Shown here: piece after piece, positions 25,821 through 33,868 of the stretch
Layout of the letters: each line of letters starts with the position of its first letter
Numbering within the stretch: position 1 is the first letter of the stretch
Source of the DNA: Litoribacillus peritrichatus
Lineage (GTDB): Bacteria; Pseudomonadota; Gammaproteobacteria; Pseudomonadales; Litoribrevibacteraceae
DNA length: 64,000 bases
Direction: 5' to 3'
Assembly: GCF_039537985.1 (NCBI RefSeq)
Contig: NZ_BAABBN010000004.1
Span: forward strand, 806,001-870,000
Position numbers and translations under genes: made by a program
The notes under the pieces: model-generated
What the model was told of the DNA's origin: nothing
Database searches by the model: none
What the model saw: only the letters and a program-made list of their open reading frames with translations

Positions 25821-28568
25821 TTAGTTTAATAATTCACTATCCCAGTTATCAGGCAGTTCGATTATGAACACTTCTCGATGATCAAGCTGTCCTCCCCAGT
25901 TTGAAGACCAGTAGATACGATTGCCGGATAAGTTAATGGCGGCAGGCGCTTCGTCTCTGTAATCACCATCATATTTGTTATAAGCAGGCGAGATGCGCCA
26001 GATGATAGGATCTTCCTCCTCAGGTTTAATTTGGATCATCATGAACTGATTCCCGGCCCAATAATCATCACGTTTTGAATAGGTATTCATAAATAACCAA
26101 CCGGGTATGCTCTGAGGCATTTTTCCGTAGTGGAAGCTCATTTCCCAGCCGAAATCTCTGTGGCTTGCAACTTCGACCCGGTTATCATATCCAGAGTTCT
26201 CTCCATCAATGTAAATAGCATCAAGTCGGTCCGTCCGGTTATTCTGGCTGATAAACATTTCACGCTCTTCTTCGTCAAAAGACCAGCCTGAGTGAGTCTC
26301 ACTTACTGAAATCTTGGTAGGTGTTTGTTCCTGGAAATTAAAATCATTTGGCCACAGGTGCGGGCCATCAAACCAGGTATCAATATAATTAATACCAATA
26401 CCACCATAGTCCACATCATCCCACTTTCGGCCCATATGAATCACGACACCCGTGCCAAGCGGTGACATTTCGATCATATTAGGTCGGTAAGTAAAGGTTG
26501 TCTTATCCTTTTCTATGTCCAGATTTGTACCGGCCAGATCTGAAGGTGTTAGGCTGTGGGTTTCATCCGTAGATACCTGGTAATGAATGAATGCATCGAC
26601 TAAATAGGTCTGACTGCCTTTATAGTTGGAACCATAATGAACGGCCATCCATGCCCAGTGATCACTGTCATTCGAACTGTCTCCTTCAACGTCATTGTAG
26701 ATTTTGACGGAATTAGGGAATTGTTCACTGAAGTCCTTAATAAGCTTGGTGGTTTCGGTTTTGTTGGTGACATCGTCGATCATCCAAAACTTCATTCCTT
26801 TGATGAAATAGATGCGATTCGGATGTCTGCCTGAGGTGTCCCACCTGACTTCATTATTTTCACCAATGCTGGTTCCTGCTGCACTGGTGAGTTCTGTGAT
26901 GATGTTCCCGGTTTCCCGTTCAACCACCCAGCTTGATGCCGAATTCTTACCAAATATCAGGAAGTAATTGCCTGTTGAATTTTCAGGGGAATAGCGAGAA
27001 TAAACGATTAATGCGTCATCACTATCAATCATTGAGGCGTCAGTTAATCGGGTGATTTTGGCGCCTGTAACCGGGTCAGTGTGTGTCTCACCTTTTGCAA
27101 TAGGAGCATTGCCATAGCTTGCCGGAATCAGGTCTTTGCTTTGTACAAAGTTACTTGACGCGCCAGAGTTAGAAGGCTGATTGACGACAATGATCTTGTA
27201 ACTTTTATCATTGCCGGAGTCACTGAAACTGACGGTTAAAAGATCAGTCGTTTGGTTACTGCTGTTATAAATGCATGAATTAGAGCTTACGGATGAAGCG
27301 CAAGAAGGTGATCCTGTAACTTGATAGGCAATAGCGTTGCCATCGAGCCCAAGCTTTTGGCCTAAAGTAATTGAAAGGTCTTCACCAATGGTTGCATAAA
27401 GCGTTTTCCAAACTTCTTCGTTGTTTAATCCATTTAACAGATCGGAAGGCTCATAGTCTGTATTTGGGTCTTCATACGTTCCGCCACCGTTATTTCCACC
27501 ACTTCCAGGGTCTTCGTTATCGACCGGTTCAACGTATTCGGTGGTGAAAGTGAAGACATGTGGCGTTTGGGTTTCATTAGCCGTTTCGTCTATGCATCTT
27601 CCATAGAGATGCGATCGGGTATCGAACTTGGGGGCCTTCCATTCACCGGAATGATTGATTCCATTGTTGGTAGACATGCTGTATCGCATATCATCGAAGG
27701 AAATGACAGGGGAACGGTCAAACCGACAGCTTGCCCCTTCATTGGTCGTGAGTGTTAAATTGATATTGTTGTCGGAAGATTGGATAAGTTCATCGTTTGG
27801 CGCTGATCTAATCACCAAGGGTTCTAGCGTGTCCACATAAGGAGCATAGGTCACGACCAGTTTCGGCCGATATTCAAGGTCTTCATGGTTTGACGTTGCT
27901 GTTGTGTTTTGAATGTTGGCATCGTCTTCCTGATGATAAAGCGCCCATCCTTGATTAGGACACTGCATGGTTTGAATGCACTGTAAGTCAGCAGTTACAT
28001 CCACTTCGTAGCTATCGCCTTTTTGAGCACCTTTGGCCGAAGTATAGTAGGGTGATTCCTGAATACTTTTTAAGACACCCTGGAAATAATCTGCATTTAG
28101 ATCATCTGGTGAATCGGGGTCGGATAAACGCCACTTCACATCAACAGAGCCGGAATCATCACGAGATTCAATATTAGCTCCCGCTCGAAATCCATGACCG
28201 ACTTCCCAGCCTGTAGCGTATTGGCCGCCTAAATTATCGGGGTCTAATATTCGTCGAACGTAAATGTCCGATTCTTTATAAGAATAACCGCCAACGTGGT
28301 AGAGAACTAATTTGGCAGACTCGACGGCTCCTTTTTGGCTTAAGTCGCCTAATTCAAAGTGTTCGATATTGTAGATACGCTGTTTTCCTGAGTAACGGAA
28401 ATAGTGCGTTGTTCGAGTTGGATTTTGGGCTCTGGAGCTGCTGAAGGTGGTTGATGTATTGCCTGAGTATTCGTTTACCCCTTGTTGATACTCGATCGTT
28501 TCACTGGCTTGGGCACCTGCTTGCAGCAAAACGCATACAGACAGGGCAGAAGATAATTTTTTGATCAT
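25821..28568 (-). CDS. Large exported DNRLRE / propeller-like protein
   Basis: A 915-residue protein with a signal peptide (MIKKLSSALSVCVLLQAGAQA). Residues about 22-245 resemble a DNRLRE surface-protein domain (AKLVLYHVGGYS, RPKLVVTYAP). A beta-sandwich-like region, a Gly/Asn linker (about 355-375), a Cys-paired segment and a C-terminal part rich in Trp/Asp follow. That part has repeated beta-strand blocks (ITRLTDASM, HPNRIYFIKGMKFWMID, NRIYWSSNWGG) suggestive of a beta-propeller like those of polysaccharide-degrading enzymes. Probably secreted or surface bound, perhaps a glycan binder or lyase; no catalytic residues can be assigned. Confidence 0.75.
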   Translation of the reverse strand: MIKKLSSALSVCVLLQAGAQASETIEYQQGVNEYSGNTSTTFSSSRAQNPTRTTHYFRYSGKQRIYNIEHFELGDLSQKGAVESAKLVLYHVGGYSYKESDIYVRRILDPDNLGGQYATGWEVGHGFRAGANIESRDDSGSVDVKWRLSDPDSPDDLNADYFQGVLKSIQESPYYTSAKGAQKGDSYEVDVTADLQCIQTMQCPNQGWALYHQEDDANIQNTTATSNHEDLEYRPKLVVTYAPYVDTLEPLVIRSAPNDELIQSSDNNINLTLTTNEGASCRFDRSPVISFDDMRYSMSTNNGINHSGEWKAPKFDTRSHLYGRCIDETANETQTPHVFTFTTEYVEPVDNEDPGSGGNNGGGTYEDPNTDYEPSDLLNGLNNEEVWKTLYATIGEDLSITLGQKLGLDGNAIAYQVTGSPSCASSVSSNSCIYNSSNQTTDLLTVSFSDSGNDKSYKIIVVNQPSNSGASSNFVQSKDLIPASYGNAPIAKGETHTDPVTGAKITRLTDASMIDSDDALIVYSRYSPENSTGNYFLIFGKNSASSWVVERETGNIITELTSAAGTSIGENNEVRWDTSGRHPNRIYFIKGMKFWMIDDVTNKTETTKLIKDFSEQFPNSVKIYNDVEGDSSNDSDHWAWMAVHYGSNYKGSQTYLVDAFIHYQVSTDETHSLTPSDLAGTNLDIEKDKTTFTYRPNMIEMSPLGTGVVIHMGRKWDDVDYGGIGINYIDTWFDGPHLWPNDFNFQEQTPTKISVSETHSGWSFDEEEREMFISQNNRTDRLDAIYIDGENSGYDNRVEVASHRDFGWEMSFHYGKMPQSIPGWLFMNTYSKRDDYWAGNQFMMIQIKPEEEDPIIWRISPAYNKYDGDYRDEAPAAINLSGNRIYWSSNWGGQLDHREVFIIELPDNWDSELLN

Positions 28569-29353
28569 GACTTACCTCATATAAAACATCCATGCTCTAT
28601 ATACACATACAGTGTAAGAGACATTGAAATAACGGGTTTATTTCATGCTACTTTGAAGGTTGATCAGAATAGCGAGCCTTTTCATGACTGATTATTTTTA
28701 TAATAAATTAAGCATGATAATTAAGTGTTTATAATATGACTCTCTTATAATAACTATAAATTATTAAGATTTGTTTTATTAAAAACAGATTATTATATAT
28801 CCATGTTTATTCGTTATAAATCTGATTAACGCCTCAGTTGCAAATGTAGAATAGTGTTTGTTGTCTGTATTTTAAAGCTGTTGGTAGGTCAAATTTGTAA
28901 TTTAATATTTCTATTTTATATGAGTTTTCTGTTTATTTATGTGGTTGATTTTAAATGTTTTTTGTATTTTGTTGGAAGATTAGGGTTGGTTTTTTAAAAG
29001 CTTAAGTATAATAATGTAAGGTATTTGTTGGTTTTTATTGTGGTTTTTATTGTGGTTTATGGTGTGTGTTTGTAAATAAGTTGGTTTATGGTTTTTATTA
29101 AGTTTTAGCCTGTTTTTTATGTTGGCTGGATGTGCTTTAGAAAGGATTTATCAATGCTACGTATTTTAATAATCGTTTATTATTAATTTCTGATCTGTTG
29201 TATCGTAGGTTCTTGGTGTTTGTTTTAGAAGTTGGTGTTTTTTAAATATTAATCGTTTGATTAATAAAACTTATAAGTTTTCAGGAACCTTTTGAGCAAC
29301 AGCACGTCTACCCATGCACACGATGAATTAAATGGTTTCTTAAGGCTCTCTGA
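28569..29353. other. Long AT-rich intergenic region, 785 bp
   Basis: No coding frame supported. It is strongly AT-rich, with a marked T-over-A and G-over-C bias on the plus strand from about 28850 to 29280. There are runs such as TGGTTTTTATTGTGGTTTTTATTG (given here only as a tandem GTGGTTTTTATT, about 29030-29055). TTAATC-GTTT-GATTAA forms an inverted repeat near 29248-29263. It separates the DNRLRE gene from the metal-efflux operon and must carry both promoters. Confidence 0.5.
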
Positions 29354-29722
29354 ATGGTTCGTTTCTGGTCGACATGTCTACTTGCTTTATTGGTTGCTAT
29401 GCAATCTGTATTTGCTATGGCAGTTGATCACCAAGTTCATATGACTGAAAGTCAGCATATCGTATTTTCTGAAGTCGATGAACAAGCCTTATCACATGAA
29501 TCATCCCACTGTGAAAATAAGAACCTTAAATCAGAAAAAGATAAGGAATCTGATTCTTTACTTTCGACGCTTGATTGTCCGCATTGTTGTCATACCCATA
29601 CTAACCTGTCAGATAACTTTTCTCCGGCTCAGGTCGACTTTCTGGACAACGGCAATTCTAATTATATTTTTACTGACCTTTCTTTCCTAATCTCACCAGA
29701 TCACCGCCCTCCGAGAAGCTAA
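29354..29722 (+). CDS. CzcI-like small periplasmic protein
   Basis: A 122-residue protein with signal sequence (FWSTCLLALLVAMQSVFAMA), many His/Glu/Asp, and a metal-ligand cluster DCPHCCHTHTN. The C-terminus ends in DHRPPRS. Small His/Cys-rich exported proteins in this position are the CzcI type that head heavy-metal efflux operons and modulate induction. It is the first gene of the efflux region. A MITE lies between it and the following gene. Confidence 0.7.
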   Translation: MVRFWSTCLLALLVAMQSVFAMAVDHQVHMTESQHIVFSEVDEQALSHESSHCENKNLKSEKDKESDSLLSTLDCPHCCHTHTNLSDNFSPAQVDFLDNGNSNYIFTDLSFLISPDHRPPRS

Positions 29723-29820
29723 TCGTAATCTCATTTTGATTTAAAACAGTTTATTCAAAATTAAAATTGCGGGTAAGTCGACGTCTATCGTCAGTCGTTG
29801 CCTGCAGATTGATACGATTA

Positions 29821-29960
29821 GAGACCTTTGCACGGACTGCGAAACGACTTAGAACAAGGCAAAAATCAACGAAAAAGCGGAGTTTACTTGTCGTAAATGA
29901 GCATTTTGAGGCGATTTTTAACGCTGTTATTAGTTGTTGTAGCTTTCATGCAAAAGTCTC
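29821..29960. mobile_element. 140-bp MITE with 5-bp target duplication
   Basis: Ends are GAGACCTTTGCACG (29821-29834) and, on the other strand, GAGACTTTTGCATG (29960-29947), matching at 12 of 14 positions. The element is flanked by GATTA at 29816-29820 and 29961-29965, a direct repeat consistent with a target-site duplication. No transposase. The interior has further inverted symmetry (AAAAATC/GATTTTT, TTTAC-TTGTC-GTAAA), so the whole element can fold. It ends 18 bases before the ATG of the next gene. Termini look like those of common marine gammaproteobacterial IS-derived elements, from memory only. Confidence 0.8.
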
Positions 29961-29978
29961 GATTATTAGGAAATAATT

Positions 29979-30428
29979 ATGAAAACTTATATTGCTGCTA
30001 TTTTCTCTGCTACTGCTCTGGTTTCTTCTGTGTTTGCTTTACCTGCATCGGCAGGCGTGGATTCAACGAACGTTGTTGAAATCATTAATCAGGATCAACA
30101 AGGCGGTCACTTACGCCTGGTGACTGCCTCTAAGGAAGGGAATAAGACTTTGGTGACAGGTCTTATTACTGCCGACCATGAGAACCGGTTACCTTTAGGG
30201 CATATAGATGTTGCGGCTTTTTCAGCTCAAGGCAGCCTAATTGCTGAGACAACCGCAAGCTACGCACCTAAAATCTTAACAGAATCTTCTCGCAAACGAG
30301 GTGGTCTGCACTTTTCGACCAATGCCTTACCAAAACTTCCTTCGGATGCAGTCGTGAAGGTGGCTTTCCACCGGAATGAAACTGCATCAAATTCTGCACC
30401 TAAGCATAATTCTAACGTTGCAAAATAG
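29979..30428 (+). CDS. Exported protein of efflux operon, paralogue 1
   Basis: A 149-residue protein with a signal peptide (IFSATALVSSVFALPASA, then GVDST). The mature part is probably all beta: GHIDVAAFSAQGSLIAET, Y-P-K and LPSDAVVKVAFH blocks, with a disordered end rich in Asn/Lys. It is paralogous to the 30643 product over the full length. No known domain; an FxLYD-like or Ig-like periplasmic fold is possible. Its RBS (TTAGGA) lies just after the MITE's right target duplication. Role in metal resistance is inferred from position. Confidence 0.7.
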   Translation: MKTYIAAIFSATALVSSVFALPASAGVDSTNVVEIINQDQQGGHLRLVTASKEGNKTLVTGLITADHENRLPLGHIDVAAFSAQGSLIAETTASYAPKILTESSRKRGGLHFSTNALPKLPSDAVVKVAFHRNETASNSAPKHNSNVAK

Positions 30429-30509
30429 CTTTGATTTACCGGCTTCGTTTGGGCTTTCAGTAGGCTTTTGACAGTGAATTCAGTTTCTTAAATAAAGCCT
30501 CTTATTTCC

Positions 30510-30523
30510 GGGCCATTTGGCCC
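30510..30523. other. GC-rich palindrome between paralogues
   Basis: GGGCCA-TT-TGGCCC, a perfect inverted repeat in an AT-rich gap between the two paralogous exported genes. It could be a weak terminator or an operator. Confidence 0.35.
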
Positions 30524-30642
30524 ATGTTTGATCGAAGCCAAAAATCTAACTTTTACTTTTTACATATAACTTTTATATGCGGGCTGTTTCGTCTTTAAAA
30601 AATAACGCGGCCTGTAAATGGATATAAATTAGGATAAATATT

Positions 30643-31092
30643 ATGAAAACTTCTTTCGCTTCTGTTCTTTCTGCAACAGCTATCTCTGTTACTGCTTTCG
30701 CTTCTGTTTCTTTAACACTTCCTGCATCTGCCGGTGAAATTTCTTCTTATCAGGTTGAAGTGGTCAATCAAGGTCAAAAAGGGGATGGATTTAAGTCTGT
30801 GTATGCTTCACAGCAAGGAAACAGCACGGAAGTGTTCGGCAGAATTAAAGGGAAACCAAAGTCCGGCCATGTTGATATCGCAGCTTATTCATCTTCTGGT
30901 GAGCTATTGGCTGAGACGACGACTGGTTATTCTCCTAGCTTACTGTCTTCAAGCAGAAAGAAAATGGGTGGCCCGCGTTTCTCTACGGACGCTTTACCTG
31001 TTCTACCTTCGGATGCGGTGATTAAAGTTGCTTTCCACGGGGATGAAGACACGGGATCAGCCCCGCAGCATCGTACTAATACGGCTAAATAA
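30643..31092 (+). CDS. Exported protein of efflux operon, paralogue 2
   Basis: A 149-residue tandem paralogue of the 29979 product with signal peptide cleaved near LPASAGEIS. Shared blocks include VVNQGQKG, GHVDIAAYSSSGELLAET, TGYSP and LPSDAVIKVAFHGDE. The translation starts are alike (ATTAGGATAAATATTATG here), showing the duplication took the leader too. Unknown function; likely periplasmic and co-regulated with CzcCBA. Confidence 0.72.
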   Translation: MKTSFASVLSATAISVTAFASVSLTLPASAGEISSYQVEVVNQGQKGDGFKSVYASQQGNSTEVFGRIKGKPKSGHVDIAAYSSSGELLAETTTGYSPSLLSSSRKKMGGPRFSTDALPVLPSDAVIKVAFHGDEDTGSAPQHRTNTAK

Positions 31093-31154
31093 TCCAGCGA
31101 AATAACTCTGATTAATATGAAAACTAAATAACGTCATTTAAGAAATATGACGTA

Positions 31155-31187
31155 ACTGAGGTCGGGAACTTTTGACCCGATCTCAGT
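31155..31187. other. Intercistronic hairpin before czcC
   Basis: ACTGAGGTCGGG (31155-31166) pairs over 12 bp with CCCGATCTCAGT (31176-31187) with one G-U pair and a nine-base loop. No T-run follows. It lies 33 bases before the czcC start and may be a processing or attenuation site. Confidence 0.5.
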
Positions 31188-31219
31188 CCTTAAGAAAGAT
31201 AGATTTGGGGACAAATTAA

Positions 31220-32548
31220 ATGGTCTTACGTGTGTGGAAACAATCGTTTCTAGGGGCTTCTTTTGCCTTGATTTTACCGTCATTCGTCCTCGCGGATATG
31301 ACAAACCGGAATACATCTGAAACTGCTGATGTGGACATGAATTGGTCTTGGTTTAGCCGCCAAATAGAACAGCATCCAGAAATTATGGCCATTCGTGAAA
31401 ATATGAACGCTGAGTTTGCCAGATCAGAAGGTATGAAAAAACCCACCTATAACCCGGAATTATCAACCGATTGGGAAAGGGAGGGCGAAGACAACAATTA
31501 CAGCATTGGTTTAAGCCAAACCGTTGATTGGTCTGATAAACAAGAGGCAAGAATTCAACAATCAAAGTTTCTCCGAGAAGGGGTGAAACAACGATATGAA
31601 TTAGCATTGCAGGAAAAAGCAGCTGAAGGGCTTACTGCTTTAATTGGCTGGCAGGTTGCGAAGCAGCAATCGGACCTGGCTTTAGCTCAAGAGGTTCGTT
31701 TAAGCGATTTGTTAAGTCTGATTCAGAGACGGCAACAAACAGGAGATTTAGGCGAGGTGGATGCTGAGCTGGCTTATCTTGGTTTATCGCAAACACTTAA
31801 TTTGTCAGCAAAAGCTCAGGCGGAACTTAAACAGGCAAGAACTCGCTTGCAAGAAGTACTTCCTGAGTGGAAAGCTGAATGGACAGCCGAATTATCAGAG
31901 CAATGGATAGGGTCTTTGGAAATTAATTTATTCTCAGAATCAGAGATTCCTGCCAATCGCTTATTGGCAATGAATGAAATCGATCAATATCCGTCTGTTT
32001 TGGCTGCAAAAGCCGACTGGACAGCTCAGCAAGAGGGTGTTGAATTAATTCAAAGAGAAATCAGCGCGGACCCAACCTTTGGGATCAGTACCGGAGTATC
32101 CGGAGAAGAAAACGTTATCGGCTTGAGTTTTTCTATTCCGTTACATGTTCGAAATGACTATTCCGATCAAGTGCGGGCTTCAAATAGTGATGCGATTTCA
32201 GCGGAAGCGAATTACCTCAGTGTAAGAAGAAAGCAACAGTTTGCGCTTGAAGCGAGTTTGGCGACATTAAACGAGTATCAACAACGTTTCGAACGTTGGC
32301 AGAAATTAGCAGCAGGGAGAGCGCAGCGCAGCGCAGATTTACTTGAACGTTATTGGCGCAGTGGCGATATGAGTACCGCCGAATACGTTCTGGCGCTGGA
32401 ACAACGTTCTGCTGATCTAACTGCTGGTATTGAATTACAAGCTGCATATCGTCTGGCAAAAGTTGATTGGCTCTTACAAACAGCCAGTTTTCCATTTTCA
32501 GCAGATTCAACTGTTTCAACATTTTCAAGCCCTGATCGTATGCCTTAG
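31220..32548 (+). CDS. czcC: CzcC-type outer-membrane efflux protein
   Basis: A 442-residue TolC-superfamily protein with a signal peptide (ALILPSFVLADM). The pattern is two long helical repeats with coiled-coil heptads (about 130-215 and 310-420) and beta-strand parts such as GLSFSIPLHVRND. It would form the outer-membrane channel of the tripartite pump with the two genes that follow (gaps of 78 and 21 bases). Confidence 0.85.
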   Translation: MVLRVWKQSFLGASFALILPSFVLADMTNRNTSETADVDMNWSWFSRQIEQHPEIMAIRENMNAEFARSEGMKKPTYNPELSTDWEREGEDNNYSIGLSQTVDWSDKQEARIQQSKFLREGVKQRYELALQEKAAEGLTALIGWQVAKQQSDLALAQEVRLSDLLSLIQRRQQTGDLGEVDAELAYLGLSQTLNLSAKAQAELKQARTRLQEVLPEWKAEWTAELSEQWIGSLEINLFSESEIPANRLLAMNEIDQYPSVLAAKADWTAQQEGVELIQREISADPTFGISTGVSGEENVIGLSFSIPLHVRNDYSDQVRASNSDAISAEANYLSVRRKQQFALEASLATLNEYQQRFERWQKLAAGRAQRSADLLERYWRSGDMSTAEYVLALEQRSADLTAGIELQAAYRLAKVDWLLQTASFPFSADSTVSTFSSPDRMP

Positions 32549-32626
32549 CGCATTTTTTGAGGTCCATTTTTGAGACCCACTTTGTAAATCATTAGCGATC
32601 ACCCTATTAAGTGAAAGGAAAAAACG

Positions 32627-33847
32627 ATGAAAAGTACTTTGCCAATTTTCATGGCCAGTTTGTTATTTGGTATGCCCGCAATCAGCAACGCAGGAGCTGG
32701 GCATGGACATCAAGAAGCCAATTCTTCCTCATTGCTATCTGAAGAAAGTAAACACGAAGAGTCAGAGCATAGTGAAAATGAGAAACATGAATCAGAGGAA
32801 CATGATTCTCATGGTCATGAGGAATCCAGTGCTGAAGATGAAGAGGGTGTTGAATTGACTAAAACCCAACAAAATTTAGCAAATATTCAGGTTGAAACCT
32901 TGGTTAAAAAGAATATGGCGTATCAACTTTATGCGCCGGGTGAGATCAGAACCAATGGTTACACCAGTTATCTTGTGTCACCAAGAGTGGATTCAGTGAT
33001 TCTCAAACGTCACGTGGCACTTGGTGATCATGTTGAACAAGGTCAACCGCTGGTTACGCTATTCAGTGAAACCATTGCTGAAGCTCAGGCTGACCACCGT
33101 GTGGACAGCGCCGAATGGCAGCGAGTACAAAAGTTGGGTCGAAAGACGGTAGGTGATAAACGTTACGTTGAAGCTCAAGCTGCGTTTGAAGCGAGCTATG
33201 GGCGGTTATTAGCTTTTGGTTTATCTGAGGCAGCAATCAAACAGTTCAGTAATAAAACCCTTCGTTTAGGAGAATATACCCTTAATGCCGAAACAGAAGG
33301 TGCTGTGTTGAGTGACGACTTCAATCAAGGTCAACGAGTGACGGCAGGGGAGTCTCTTATCGAGCTTGCTAATGAAAGTGAACTTTGGGTTGAGGCCCGT
33401 TTCTCACCAAACAATCAAATGACGTTTGCAGCCGGTACATTAGCTGAGGTTGAAGTTGATGGTGTTAAATACAGTGCTCGTGTTAGTGAAGAAGCGCATA
33501 CCATTGATCCGGTTACCAGAACACGAGTTGTTCGTTTGTTGGTCGATAACGAAGCCCATCGATTGCATCCGGGTATGTTCGCAGATGTATTTTTCACTTT
33601 CAAAACTAAGAACTCGGTTCTGGCGATTCCTGAATCCGCTTTGATGCGAAGTGCTGATGGTGATTGGACCCTGTTTATTGAACATCAACCAGATCGGTTT
33701 GAAGCAAAAGAAGTGGAGCTTGGTCGTTCTTTAGGTGAATTCCGAGAAATAACCGGTATTGAATCTGGCAGCAAAGTGGTGACAGAAGGCGCATTTTTTG
33801 TGGCGTCAGAGATCGCCAAGGGCGGCTTTGATCCTCATAACCATTAA
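32627..33847 (+). CDS. czcB: CzcB-type periplasmic adaptor
   Basis: A 406-residue HlyD-family adaptor with a signal peptide. A long His/Glu/Ser-rich stretch after cleavage (about residues 24-75, with HGH, HEES, HDSHGHE) is a probable metal-binding tail. Then come lipoyl/barrel-sandwich strands (VSPRVDSVILKRHVALGDH, VEQGQPLVTLFSETIAEAQ), a short helical hairpin and a beta-barrel (LHPGMFADVFF). It links the inner-membrane CzcA to the outer-membrane CzcC. Confidence 0.88.
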   Translation: MKSTLPIFMASLLFGMPAISNAGAGHGHQEANSSSLLSEESKHEESEHSENEKHESEEHDSHGHEESSAEDEEGVELTKTQQNLANIQVETLVKKNMAYQLYAPGEIRTNGYTSYLVSPRVDSVILKRHVALGDHVEQGQPLVTLFSETIAEAQADHRVDSAEWQRVQKLGRKTVGDKRYVEAQAAFEASYGRLLAFGLSEAAIKQFSNKTLRLGEYTLNAETEGAVLSDDFNQGQRVTAGESLIELANESELWVEARFSPNNQMTFAAGTLAEVEVDGVKYSARVSEEAHTIDPVTRTRVVRLLVDNEAHRLHPGMFADVFFTFKTKNSVLAIPESALMRSADGDWTLFIEHQPDRFEAKEVELGRSLGEFREITGIESGSKVVTEGAFFVASEIAKGGFDPHNH

Positions 33848-33868
33848 TCACCAACCAGGAGTTTTTCC

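Noticed and set aside
29767..29976. Open frames through the MITE
   Set aside because: They run through the terminal repeats and interior of the element; no RBS and no protein-like sequence.
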